The notes beneath the pieces were generated by a model. That model did not search any database. It was given only the letters and a program-made list of their open reading frames with translations, and was not told the DNA's origin. Source: Multifurca ochricompacta (Eukaryota; Basidiomycota; Agaricomycetes; Russulales; Russulaceae). Taken from it: 64,000 nucleotides of DNA. Shown one piece after another: positions 10,346-21,590 of the stretch. Within the stretch, counting starts at the first letter, position 1. Each line of letters begins with the position of its first letter. The stretch is from positions 1,302,001 through 1,366,000 of the forward strand of contig WTXG01000001.1 of assembly GCA_022496185.1 (NCBI GenBank), read 5' to 3'. A program made the translations under genes and the position numbers.

Positions 10346-12279
10346 ATGGATGATTATAGTCTAGATGAGAGATTACCTTGGTACAGAGACACCCAATTAG
10401 ATCCTCCCTTCAGGTTGAAGACTTGCTTCAAGGTTCGCTAAATGTACCGCCGCATAAAGTGTCTTGCAACATTTTTGTTTTAACTTTTAGAACCTCCGTG
10501 GCTGGGAACTCCGTTTCGTGTCCCTATTTCCTTGGAGTCTCGATTCCTTGCATTCTTTTGGGGATTCATATCATAGTCACATTGGCAACGACTGGCCTGC
10601 ATTTATAGAAACTTACGCAGGGTCGATGGTCATTGGCACAACTGAGGACCTGTACCTAATAAAGACACCCCAGTCGAATGGCAAACAAAAAAAACAGATC
10701 CGTCTCGACGTTGTGAGTCGTCGCCAATTTTACTGGTAATTACAAGCAGGGCTTAGCATTTATGGATGGGTAGGAGGCCCGTCCTATCACTGCCGTGGCT
10801 TGGGCTTTGAGCGGAAGCTTCCCTCTAGATCCTCTGCTTGTAATTGCAATGTCGGGCATACTTTGTGTGTATAATGTTCAGCACGGCGAGCCAGTCGGCT
10901 TCCTACGTGGTCATGGCGGGGTAGTCTTCCATTCTTACACGGGAGCTTCTTTACTGACCTCGGGGTAGTCGATCACCTCCATAGCTGTACACCCACGATT
11001 GCCTTTCTATGTCTGCACCACCTCCTCAGATCAAACAGCAAGAATTTATGACCTCGATAGACTTCCTGACGCCCCTCCAACAAATCCTTTTTGGAGAACA
11101 GAAGCTGGCCCCAGTAAGGGTGGTGCACCGCACGGTTTACGCCCCTCGGAAAGAGAAGAATGGGGCAAGGGACAGTGCATCGCTATCCTCGCAGGGGGAA
11201 GAAGCGGAGGACACCTTGCAACTTTAACATGTGCAGCGTTCCACCCGACGTTCCCTCTCATTGCAACTGGTGGGGTAAGCGTCTAATTATTTTCAGTGTT
11301 CCTTGCTGAAAAGCGAATGCGTTATATTTTTGCGCAGATGGATCGTGTGGTCAAGATCTGGCGCGTGCACGACTACAAGGGCGGACTCCATCGGGAAGAT
11401 AAGCCATTGTACAGCAGCACGCTTGTCCATAGATCTTCAGCCGCGTCTGTGGTTTGGTACGTATGTTCTTAAAATGGAGAACTTCTTTCCCATAGTGTGG
11501 TCAGGTTAGCGGAAGATACGCTCCTCACGCATTGCACCTCCACAGCTTTTTCGAACCACAGGGAGTTGCCTGGAGAACACTCGATTGAAGATGAACCCGA
11601 ATATCCCGAGTTGGAATGGGTGGGATGCCCCGGAAGGATTGTCATCCTACGATGGCTGGGCCTTAACAGGTTCTTTCCACCAGCGGAGACAAAGTATCAG
11701 GGTCTTCAAAGGGGGTGCGCATCTGTGAGTCGTGTAACGCAATGATGCTATCGATGGCTGATGGCCATTGAAACTCATGGGTTGGCAGGACTACCAAGAA
11801 AGTTGTACGTTTGGAGATCCTATCCAAGTTTCGTCATCCTGATATAGTCTGTATTATTTGCTGTAGCATCCTTTACGGTCATAGCATCCATCCCTCTCCC
11901 ATATTATCCCCATACTCCACACCTTCGCGTCTTTGAAGATGTCTACCACGACCATATTATTCTTGTCGCACATCAGAAGGCTATCCACCTGCTCAACACG
12001 TCATGTGTACCAGGTCTCGAGACGACCGAGTTTCCTACAGATCCCAAGCAGTTTCCTCTGACCTTTATGACCCAGTCGAGGCTCCGCGCCGAAGAAAATA
12101 TCGATGTAAAATTGCTTCGAAATAATAATTGGGTGCGTGGCTTGGGTGGGTGCATCAATCTTAATCCCAGATTTGCTGTGGACGAGGACATCCGGGCAGT
12201 GGACATGGGATTGAATGGACAGATGATCGTAGCAGTGGGAAGTAAAGGAAGCACGTGGGTATGGGTGAGAAGCCAGTAG
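10346..12279 (+). CDS. WD40 protein resembling Polycomb subunit EED/ESC
   Basis: Exons join(10346..10432,10491..10712,10774..10920,10969..11274,11338..11456,11505..11724,11789..11804,11867..12279), 509 residues. WD-repeat segments are visible: GEPVGFLRGHGGSITSIAVH with SDQTARIYD, LTCAAFHPTFPLIATGG with MDRVVKIWRV, and VVWLAEDTLLTHC. The order of repeats and the long loops resemble EED, the histone-binding subunit of PRC2 that reads H3K27me3. One exon is only 16 bases (11789..11804); skipping it would break the frame. The next donor, GTACGT, and the acceptor CTGTAG give DYQESSSF across the join. The protein ends in a last blade VGSKGSTWVWVRSQ. A WD40 protein of another kind cannot be excluded; no PRC2 partner is present in the window. 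Confidence 0.62.
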
Positions 12280-12567
12280 CATCGCCTCAACCTCACGGCA
12301 GACGGCTCTTTACATGTCTGACTTCTGATTGTCACTTCTCAATGTTGGCAAGCTGGCAGTCATGTTACGTCTCCCATCCTTCCTCTTCCCCGCTCAATCA
12401 AATCCTGTTCGAACAAGACTATGGAGGACATTGTACCCGAATCAGCGCAAGCGACGAAGGGGCATAACAACAAAACAGTAAAACAGCCAGAATTGAAACT
12501 CTCTACTTAGAGTAACCCGATTCGCCACCTCCGCATCCATCCGATTCGAGCTAAGAGGCTCCCGAGA

Positions 12568-13236
12568 TCAGTAGGGAAGGAGAACACCATTCGGGGCTTT
12601 GGTCGCGACCTCCGCAGGAATGGTGTTGGTATCCGCAGCCGCGCGCTGGTAAATCTCGATATTACCATTTGGAGCTTTGGTGGCAGTCTCCTCTGGGATC
12701 GTGTTCACCCCAGAATCGCGTTTGTTATACACTCTCAGGATGCCGTCCGGTGCAGTTGTCGCAACCTCGGCGGGAATTGTATTGTCAGCAGTGGCACGCT
12801 TGTTATACACCCTGAGGATACCATCAGGTGCAGTTGTCGCGACCTCGGCAGGAATCGTGCTATCGGTAGATGCACGCTTGCTGTACACCCTCAGGATGCC
12901 GTCAGGTGCCGTTGTTGCAACCTCAGCAGGTATGGTGTTATCAGTAGCAGCACGGTCAACAAACTAGGAACCGTTTAGCTATCCCCTCCGAGCCAAATCA
13001 AGGCGAACGTACTAAGTCACGCTTAATATAAGCTGGGATAGGTTCGAACGGCGCCGGGTCACGCTGAGCCAGGGCATGCTAAAAGGATCGTCACTTATGC
13101 TAATCCAACATCTTGATGGATAATAATAACACACCCCCAGGCGCAAATTGATCGGCTCTGGCATCGGCAGTGCCACAACATTGACAGTTGCAAAGAGAGC
13201 TACGAGAGCGAGAGCTGCAGGACGAGATACGAACAT
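12568..13236 (-). CDS. Secreted Kex2-processed repeat protein (KEP) precursor
   Basis: Exons complement(join(12568..12963,13013..13078,13135..13236)), 187 residues. The N-terminus is a classic signal peptide (MFVSRPAALALVALFATVN, then VVALPMPEP). A short spacer with PAYIKRD follows, then five tandem repeats of 24-26 residues. Three end in KR, one in QR, and the last ends at the stop codon. The shared core is NTIPAEVAT, then APDGILRVY in repeats 1-3 and APNG in repeats 4-5. Signal peptide plus repeats cut at dibasic sites is the layout of fungal KEPs, which release small peptides through the Golgi protease Kex2. Known examples are alpha-factor pheromones, hyphal repellents and some RiPP precursors. 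There is no CaaX end, so it is not a standard basidiomycete pheromone, and no DUF3328-type cyclase gene lies nearby. The function of the peptides is unknown. Confidence 0.78.
12571..12951 (-). repeat. Five in-frame coding repeats of 72-78 bases
   Basis: Units read on the minus strand: 12951-12874, 12873-12796, 12795-12718, 12717-12643 and 12642-12571. The first three are nearly identical. Units 4 and 5 have diverged (AIPE-like start, Asn-Gly for Asp-Gly). Each unit encodes one putative secreted peptide of the KEP precursor. Confidence 0.9.
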
Positions 13237-13579
13237 ATTTAAAATTGATGGAGCGGAGGGCGGCGGTACGATTCGAATTAAAGTAGAGAGCAGAGAGAAA
13301 GGCTGAAAGGTCGACCTGCGGCCTGCACGAAATGAAAGCGAAAAGAATCTAGAAAGAGAAGAGGATAATTAGCTTTTATTAGAGAACTTTGTATGAAAAA
13401 CGGGATAACTGACGAGAAGGGAGCGTGAGCGTGTGGAAGGTGGAAAGGAAAGGAAGGAGAAGAAGAAAGGAAACGAAATCATATTTAAATAGCCATTTCC
13501 CCTCGCAACCGTAAATGATACAATCTCCGCATCGCCTGGGCGTCCAACACCGCCGCCCACTGCATCGACGCCGACCATC
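13237..13579. promoter_or_regulatory. Divergent promoter region between the KEP gene and ESF1
   Basis: A 343-base gap between two divergent genes. It contains a purine-rich block (about 13340-13480, many GAAAGG/GGAAGG units) and no convincing open frame. It must hold the 5' flanks of both genes. Confidence 0.4.
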
Positions 13580-15870
13580 ATGTCAACGTCAGATTCACGT
13601 TTTACTCGCCTCAAGTCGGATCCTCGGTTTCGCAGCATTAAAAGACACAAAAACAAGGTCCCAGTAGATAGTAGATTCAGCTCTGTCTTCGTTCTGAATA
13701 AATCAAAATTCAGTGTGTCCTTTACTTTTACTTTTTACCTTTTTACTTTTACTTTTTTTTGGTCGTTCACTGAGTCCAGTTGTAGGACATGTTGACAAGT
13801 ATGGCCGCCAGTTGTCTGACTCTCAAGAAAATGAAAACTTGCGTCGATTTTACCGTCTTGATTCAGAGAATCGGTTCCAATTTCCTACCGGTCCTGACTA
13901 CGCTCGCGGTGAAATGCTTCTCGAGTCTTCCGACGAAGAGATCGGCGGAGATGCTTCAGATGGTGCTCAGTCTAGCGATGATGATAATGGCGATGACATT
14001 ATCACTTTGGGCCGCGATACTAACGGATCTATTCCCGTGCTAGAAGGTGGAGATGTTGAAGTGGACTTGGATGAAAATGTTTCTGCAGACGTGAATGCAC
14101 GGGCTACTTTGGACCCCAAGACCGCCCCTAGAGATGAACAAGAGAGTTTATCTAGGACACGTCGCATCGCTATTGTTGATCTGGATTGGGACTATATCCG
14201 CGCTACACATTTGTATAAAATCTTCACTTCGACAATCTCCCCCGTCAAATCGTCCTCGTCAAATCCTGTATCTTTACCGGCTGTATGGGGGAAAGTGCTT
14301 AGCGTGCGCATCTACCCGAGTAAATTCGGCTTAGAACGCATGGCACATGAAGAGAACGGTCCTCCCCTCAAGCTATTCAAGAAGAAAAAGACGATCGACG
14401 GTGAGGAAGTGAATGAGAAGACCATCTACGAGACCGGGAATGCGGATGAGTACGACGAGGATGCATTGAGACAATACCAACTAGAACGCTTGAGGTGTGT
14501 AAATCATTATCTTTAGGTACACCTGACGAATGCGTGCGAACAGATACTACTATGCCATCGTGGAATGTGGTACGGTTCAGCTTGCGTCACATCTCTACTC
14601 TATGTTGCAAGGTGCTGAACTTGAGCGTTCGGCAAACGTTCTAAATCTGAGTTTTGTTCCGGATGATATGACATTTGAGGTGGAGTGCAGGTTGTTCTTT
14701 CTCTTCCTTCTTGAATCTCAGCTAAAAGTGTTGTGACCACATAAAACAGAGATCAAGCCACCTCTGTGATTGAAAGCACAAATTACCAACCCCTTGACTT
14801 CGCAACAGATGTGAGGCCACATACCGCAGAACGTCGACTGATGTGGTAACCATATACACAGGCTCTTCGTCATTCGAAAGTCAAGTTGACCTGGGATCAA
14901 GATGACCCAGAACGCGATCGTGTCACTCGCCGAACTCTCTCCCTCAAAGAGATAGAGGAAAACGACTTTCGTGCATACATCGCTTCGTCGTCTGACTCAT
15001 CTGAGCATGATACGAAACCAATCAAGAAACATATTGATCGTGAAAAACTACGCGCGCTTCTGCTAAGTGGTGAGGGCAATGACTTGCCAGAAGGTTGGGG
15101 TGGTGGCAAGACTAGGGACATGGCTGAAGGTCACGGTGATGTGGACATGGAAGTTACTTTTCGTCCCGCTCTCAGCGGTGAAAAGGATGAAGACGAGACA
15201 ACACTCGGAAGGTACCAGCGCAAGTTGCGAGAGAAGCGAAAGAAACGCAGGCAGGATCTCAAGGAGAAAGTCGAGGGAAAACCAATCTCGGATGACTTTT
15301 TTGCTCAGAGCGAGGAAGAAGATATAGATGGAGCCTCGGTGACGAAGCAAAGAGGCGAAACTCGGAAACCCTCCACCAAAGAGGAGCTTTCGTTACTCGT
15401 CGCCCCAGATCAACCTGATTTAGAAACAAAGCACTTTGACATGGCGACAATTATCAAGGCAGAGAAGAGCGAAGGGAAGAAACGTAAGGGAAGAAAGAAG
15501 AAGGAAAACGGCAACCATGAGAATGATTTACAAGATAACTTTACCATCGACGTCAAAGACGAGCGTTTCAGGGCTTTACACGAAGACTATGCATTTGCCA
15601 TCGATCCCACAAACCCTCAGTGAGTAGCTGCAGGCGGCTTTGACAAGACTCGCCTTTATGACATGGCAATTTAGCTTTAAGAAGACAAGGTCAATGTCAA
15701 CATTGCTCGAAGAGCGATCGAAGCGGAAGAACGCCCGCGACGGGGCCCACACAGCCGTGCAAGTTCCTAAAAGCGGAGCTCTGCACAGTTTATCGCGTTT
15801 GGTAGAGAGTGTCAAGCGGAAGGGTACAGTCACCGTTGAAGACGGTGATATCAAGCGACGAAAATTATGA
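13580..15870 (+). CDS. ESF1: Pre-rRNA processing protein ESF1
   Basis: Nucleolar protein needed for 18S rRNA maturation. Exons join(13580..13712,13780..14494,14544..14690,14750..14810,14862..15619,15675..15870), 669 residues. The N-terminus has SDPRFRSIKRHKNKVPVDSR, then VDKYGRQLS, and the core has IAIVDLDWDYIRATHLYKIF and YPSKFGLERMAHEE. The acidic/basic low-complexity segments are as in the family. The ESF1 C-terminal signature AIDPTNPHFKKT is recreated only when the intron at 15620-15674 is removed; the His codon spans the join. The tail ends in basic VEDGDIKRRKL. Frame and length match yeast and human ESF1. It is convergent with the NudC gene. Confidence 0.9.
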
Positions 15871-16035
15871 CGTGGGGTCCCCAGCAATACGGATGCGCCT
15901 CTTGGCTGTGTTGCTGTTGTAACGAGAATGCAATTTTATATTACTATGATGAGGAGGTAACCTCACTTTTCACTTTGCCATACAGTCGGGAGACTCCACT
16001 TGACACGACCTCAATTGGCTCTTCAATCTGCTCAC

Positions 16036-16950
16036 TCAGGAAATCTTCGCTTTCGAGAAATCTAATTCTGGATGAGCAAGTTGGAATTTCCTTAGAGCCT
16101 GAATGACAGAGTCAGAAACCATCAAGTAGAGATTGACGTGGGCGGTGACAAGCACGGCCTACCTCCTGCTTTTTGATCTCATCAGATGTGGGCTTTCCCA
16201 GTTGCTATCAACACCGCATCAGTAATGTTAAATATTCCCACGGGCTGCACACCTTCTGCTGGTTGTCAAACTTGATGTGAATAGGCATAAGTGCCTGAAA
16301 GCTGGACCTCATGATCAATGACGAACCATCATTTTCTCAACCATTCCTCTGAAGGGATCGTCAAATACTGAAGCAAGCAAGCAACTGACAGAATTGACCG
16401 ACCTTGTCTCTCCGTCTAGATCGCTGAGTTTGCTGTTCTCCGGTTGAATTTTCTTCGTATCGATCTTAGGATGGTGAGTGAGTACGTTTTCCCACCATTG
16501 CATCTTGTTCACTTTCTCGAGATGAAGTTCAACGGATGACTGATCCTCTAAAATATTGCTCATTTGGAGGGTGGACAAGGCCATACGAGCATGTGGACTG
16601 ACCAAGTGTCCAAGTACTCTCTTCAACTTTGATGTCTTGACAGAGATCCCCAGACATAATGGGATCCTTGCCTTTAAATCCAACGCTAAGTTTTTTCTTA
16701 GAGATCGTGATGACAAGGTCGCGTGCGCGTGTTCCTTTAGGAACGGGAACCACGATGTCAATATCTGGTAGAGATTGCTTCCAAGAGAAGGGCAGGGCTA
16801 GATAGATGAGTAATGAGATAGTATATGTACATTAAATTAAGGATATGATATACCTGCTTGCTCCTCCGCCTCACGTTGACGGTCTGCCTTGTCACGAATC
16901 TCTCTTTCCTCTGGGTTTAATTTATCATAATCATCATCTTGAGATGACAT
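16036..16950 (-). CDS. nudC: Nuclear distribution protein NudC (CS domain)
   Basis: Dynein-pathway co-chaperone that helps nuclear movement and Lis1 stability. Exons complement(join(16036..16098,16163..16204,16253..16270,16327..16348,16403..16547,16603..16797,16854..16950)), 193 residues. A charged coiled N-terminus precedes the CS domain: [33 protein letters not shown], then [12 protein letters not shown]. The signature [13 protein letters not shown] is followed by [20 protein letters not shown]. The C-terminal part is spread over very small exons (22, 18 and 42 bases) and ends [13 protein letters not shown]. This short form matches fungal NudC, which lacks the long animal N-terminus. All joins restore conserved family residues. 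Confidence 0.92.
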
Positions 16951-17081
16951 TTTGTTGTTAGTTAAGAAGAGGAGAATGCTGCTTTAATGTGATAAGTGAT
17001 AATCAATATCACGTGATTGTTTACTCTTCTAAGAACCAAAAGGCGCAAGGACACGCCGCGTCCCGCCCATCGTCCCTTGCC

Positions 17082-19643
17082 ATGTCCGCCGTCGATCCCT
17101 GGGGTGATTATGAAGTAAGTCTATATTCCTCTCTTTACACCCTCTTGATTATTATCCCACAGACCCTCAAGGTCAACGTAAGACATAACACAGTCGACAG
17201 ACTTAAGCAGATCATCGCAGGATTTAATGATGAGTGCTGGACAATGCTCAGCAAGTCTGGCAAGAAGCAGGATCTTATAGACCGCATACTAAATTCTCTT
17301 CACGAATGGCGTGTTTCAAGCAATATGGACAAATGGAATAAAGCTCGAAGTGTCCTGTATCAAGTACGCAATTCGGGCATGTAAGTCTTTTTGTCCTTCA
17401 TTATCCTCGCGTCTGCTTTCCCTGTCCATTTTTTCCTTGCGTAACCCCCATATTTCGCCACATCTTATATTATATTCTCAACAATGTTCTACAGGTGGAG
17501 GGGCCATGCGCATTCCGCACAGGGGCTTCTGGCTCCTCCTACCGCAAACTCTTATCAGGGTGCGTCTCCTGCCGCCCGACCCTACTTGGGCCCCACCGCC
17601 GGTCCAAGTAACCCTCCACGCTATGAACCTTTCGCCCCTCCTCCTCGTAATCCTACTCTCCCTATAACAACACCTTCCCCTCATACTAGCACACCAGCAA
17701 CTTTACCTAGACCTGGTAAGTTTATCCCTCCTTTTTCTTGAGTTTGAGATGCCGTATGCCAATGACCTGTTTATAGCCATCCGATTTAAACCTTCTCCTT
17801 TCTTCCAAATTCATCAGGCTGTATCAAATATTGCAGAGTGTCCAGGTGCGCCCCGCGCGCTCTCCAACGGCGCACGCCTAATACCCTGCAGAGTCCTCTA
17901 GCTCTGGGGATCGTCGTCAACAAGTGCTCTTGTTTTCTCTTAACTCTGATCAGATTGCAAAGCTGAATTCATCAGAGTGCGTCTCCATCACCCTGGAATA
18001 ATTACGTACACCTTATGGTTTGTGGTTCAGTCCCAAGTACCAGCTTCGTCTCTATTGCACTTCCTCTTCGTATTTTGCTCTCGGTACGGCAGGCCTTCGA
18101 TTTGGTGGCAACCCATGCCCCATCGAGTTCCCACCTACGTGTGAGATTCGAGTCAATCAAGTTCAAATCACCGCAAACACCAAGGGGTTGAAGAAGAAGC
18201 CGGGAACTGCGCCTCCCGCCCATCTCGGAAGTTCTGTTAGGGTGTCCATCGGGCACCAGAATCGTGTTGAAATGGTCTATGTAAATAGCCAAACAAATAC
18301 GAATCAACCTCCTCCTCCTCCGAAGGTGCGTTTTTTCGTCTGTGCACAACACCTGGTCACATGTTTAAATAGAAGTATTACATGGCCGTGATGCTGGTCC
18401 AAGTCACCACTGTAGATCAACTAATCGAGAGAGTAAAGAAAGGCAAATTCCGGAGTCGTGAAGACGTCCTTGCGCAACGTGCGTGCCCAACTTCCTAGGC
18501 GTGACTTTTCCTTACAACCTGCAACAGGGAAGCAACCAGTGAATGACGAAGACGATGACATTATTGCCGGGCCACAGAAAACGTCTTTGAAGTGCCCAGT
18601 GAGTGTTGCTGCCATTCTCCGAGCTGCGGCCCTGAACCCTTCGGTATCTAGCTAAGTTATTGTCGTATCAATACTCCATGTCGTTCTTTACAGTGTGTTC
18701 ACGTGCAATGCTTTGATGCCTTGTCGTGGTATTCTGTGAATGAGCAGACAACAACGTGGTCTTGCCCAGTATGCGAGAAGGCGATCAATCACGAGGAGTT
18801 AATAGTGGATGGGTAAATTGATTGAGCCGTGTTATCTCTCCCTCTCCTCGCTAATAAGAGCGCAGGTACTTCGGCTCCATTTTGGAGAGCACACCTGATA
18901 CGGTAGAAGACGTCATTGTTGAGGCGAACGGTGAATGGCACACATCCGACGACCGGTACGCATCCGATGTTTGGAAAGAAACCCACAAGCCGATGGGGCT
19001 GCCAGCCAGTCCCACACTAAAGCCAAAATCTCAAACGACGCCCAAGAGCCCTTCCGGACACACATGCGATGCCGAGAAGAGCCAAAATCCAGAGGATGTC
19101 GTTGTCTTGGATTCTGAGGAGGAAGACGAAGGCGAAGTCAAGCGGGAATTATCACCATCACGACGTGAGCGGTCTCCAGTTAATGGGGTGATAGACCTCA
19201 CTGTGGAATCCGAATCCGATGAGGAGAGCGCACCTGGCCAGAGCTTGGAAAGGAAACGGAAAGCGGATATCGACTCCGGGTCACCAACGGAGGAGATCTG
19301 GAAGAAATCTCGGATTGGTGACTCACCAAACGCCACCGCCACCGTGACTGTGGCGCGGACGGGAAGTGGCAATGCCAACAACAATTTCACCTCGGAGGCC
19401 TTAGAGTCGAGTAATAATCATGGCGCAAGACGGTACGCGTTGAATGGGACACCATTGCAACAACAACAACAACCACAGCAAAGATCTCATAGTGCTCAAT
19501 TTGCTACTAGTTCAATTACTGGTTCTTCATATGCTACCACCTACTATACTCAGCCTTCCCGAGTGGTAACATCGTCTACTGGACCATTTGGACCACAGGT
19601 TTCACATAGAACGGCATATTATTCGCAGTTTGGGAATGGATAG
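17082..19643 (+). CDS. SIZ1: SUMO E3 ligase of the PIAS/Siz family
   Basis: Exons join(17082..17114,17163..17380,17495..17715,17777..17845,17892..17976,18031..18325,18373..18478,18528..18598,18652..18812,18866..19643), 678 residues. Order of parts: a SAP-like helical segment near residues 15-60, a Pro-rich linker, and a PINIT domain (IRFKPSPFF, then LGTAGLRFGGNPCPIEFP, TKGLKKKPGTAPPA). Then comes an SP-RING: LKCPLSYCRINTPCRSLQC, CFDALSWYS, TTTWSCPVCEK. Cys and His ligands are all present. The tail has two likely SUMO-interacting motifs, VVVLDSEEED and VIDLTVESE, and a short Gln run. It would attach SUMO to nuclear targets together with Ubc9. Ten exons join in frame. Confidence 0.9.
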
Positions 19644-19984
19644 TTATGTTACTGGTGTCGTTATGTGTACCTGTACCTATGAAGTGGGGGGAAGGGAGGG
19701 AAGGAGGGAAGGTTCCGACGGAATGAGATACAAAAAATGGCAAATCTAAACTAAAACTAAACTCGGAGTTTGACCGGATGGACCGGACCGGAGTGGCACG
19801 GCTTGAGTTGGTTCGGTCCTGAGCGGAGTTAGGGAAATACCGGAGACAGCCGTCGCCTTTAGAGCCAACGTATTTTTCAGGTTTTTTCCTCAACAACCTC
19901 TCTCTCTTCTTCTCCCATCATCACCGTCTTCATCTTCACCCTCACCCTCCCCCTTCCCCTTCCTTATTCTCTATAACAACAAAA
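19644..19984 (+). promoter_or_regulatory. Promoter and CT-rich leader of the ADP/ATP carrier gene
   Basis: The 341 bases between two tandem genes hold the 3' flank of the SUMO ligase gene and the 5' flank of the carrier. From about 19890 to 19975 the plus strand is almost pure C/T, stopping just before the ATG. Such pyrimidine tracts are common before the start of highly expressed fungal genes. An imperfect GACCGG repeat lies near 19770-19790. No open frame is convincing. Confidence 0.5.
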
Positions 19985-21324
19985 ATGGCCGAGGCTACGA
20001 GGGTCAAGACTCCTAAGGATTTCGCTAGTACGTTTATTACTTTGTGTCTTTTGCTGTTGTCCACTGACTATTTGGCCCTTCATCAGCCGACTTCCTTATG
20101 GGTGGTGTCTCTGCCGTACGTTTTTTATTCACATCTCATTCAACCTGTAAACATTTAACTCACGCTATCTTTCTAGGCTGTGGCCAAGACATCTGCCGCA
20201 CCTATAGAGCGTATCAAATTGCTGGTTCAAAACCAGGACGAGATGGTACGTCATGATGAAAAGATTTTCCCTTCCCTTGTATATAATCTGTTCGTCTTTT
20301 CTCAGATTAAGCAGGGTCGTCTCTCACACCCCTACAAGGGTGTAGTCGATTGTTTTGCTCGTACCTATAAGGATGAGGGTCTTTTGTCACTTTGGCGGGG
20401 CAACACCGCCAACGTCATTCGCTATTTCCCTACGCAAGCGTTGAACTTCGCATTCAGTGCGCTTTGTGTCTATGGTTGAGTGTAAAATTCTGACGTAACC
20501 ATATAGAGGATTACTTCAAGTCCCTCTTTGGCTTCAAAAAAAACGAAGGGTATTGGAAGTGGTTCGCTGGCAATGTCGCCTCCGGTGGCGCTGCTGGTGC
20601 ATCTTCATTACTTTTTGTTTACTCCCTTGACTATGCTCGTACTCGTCTCGCGAATGATGCCAAGTCAGCGAAGGGTGGAGGAGCGCGTCAGTTCAACGGT
20701 TTAGTTGACGTGTACAAGAAGACGCTTGCATCCGATGGTATCGCGGGTCTGTACCGTGGTTTCGTGCCTTCAGTTGTTGGTATCATTGTCTACCGGGGTC
20801 TCTACTTCGGTGTCTATGACTCCCTTAGTTCGTCCCATCCACTGCACTACACACATGGTCGATATTGATTTTTTATTTTTTAGAGCCCGTTGTTCTTGTT
20901 GGTGCGCTTCAGGGCTCGTTCCTAGCATCCTTCTTGCTTGGCTGGGGTGTAACCATTGGTGCTGGTCTTGCTTCATATCCGCTGGACACCATCCGTCGTC
21001 GCATGATGATGACTTCTGGATCGGCCGTACACTACAAGTCGATGTTTGATGCCGGCTCACAGGTATGTGTAATTTTGCATACTACGATGTAGGATACCTA
21101 TCTTATTTTGATTTCCTTCAGATCATCGCCAAGGAGGGACCCAAGTCTCTCTTCAAGGGTGCTGGTGCTAACATCCTTCGTGGTGTTGCTGGTGCTGGTG
21201 TGTTGTCGCTCTATGATAAGCTTCAACAAGTCATGTTCGGCAAGGTCTACTCTGGTGGTATGTGAATATTTTTCAATGCACATAGTTTAAAATTAAATTT
21301 CCATTTCGTCTAGGTTCCGGTTAA
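19985..21324 (+). CDS. AAC: Mitochondrial ADP/ATP carrier
   Basis: Inner-membrane antiporter that exchanges matrix ATP for cytosolic ADP. Exons join(19985..20027,20087..20115,20177..20245,20306..20456,20507..20827,20884..21062,21122..21257,21314..21324), 312 residues. It shows the three-fold mitochondrial carrier repeat with PxD/ExxK/R motifs: [21 protein letters not shown] and [18 protein letters not shown] is the diagnostic ADP/ATP carrier signature. Other matches are [20 protein letters not shown] and [20 protein letters not shown]. The last exon is 11 bases and codes only the final Gly-Ser-Gly and stop. High expression is likely from the CT-rich leader. Confidence 0.95.
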
Positions 21325-21525
21325 GTGCCTGGCCCCCTCACATAAAAGCAGGATCTTTTCCGAGGACCGTCACTAATTTTTCCGTCTTATATTGCATGAC
21401 TTTCCCCATCATAGAGCTGCGATCATATCTTCTTTTTAGTGACGTACTTAGTTTTTGGGTGTGGATGATACGTCACGCTCGTACATCCACTCAAATTTCA
21501 ATATACTTGATTCATCTGAAATTTT

Positions 21526-21549
21526 GTCAGTGTCAGTGTCAGTGTCAGT
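21526..21549. repeat. Short GTCAGT tandem repeat
   Basis: Four copies of the hexamer GTCAGT lie in the gap between the ADP/ATP carrier and IRC3. No function is evident. Confidence 0.8.
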
Positions 21550-21590
21550 ATAGTGAATCATAAATTGTGAATTGTTCACCCGACCTTTTA

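Noticed and set aside
12677..12967. Plus-strand open frame with repeats opposite the KEP gene
   Set aside because: It is the antisense shadow of the repeats; it has no signal peptide and no splice support.
12568..13236. Basidiomycete mating pheromone precursor
   Set aside because: Those end in a CaaX box and lack a signal peptide; this one has a signal peptide, dibasic sites and ends LLPY.
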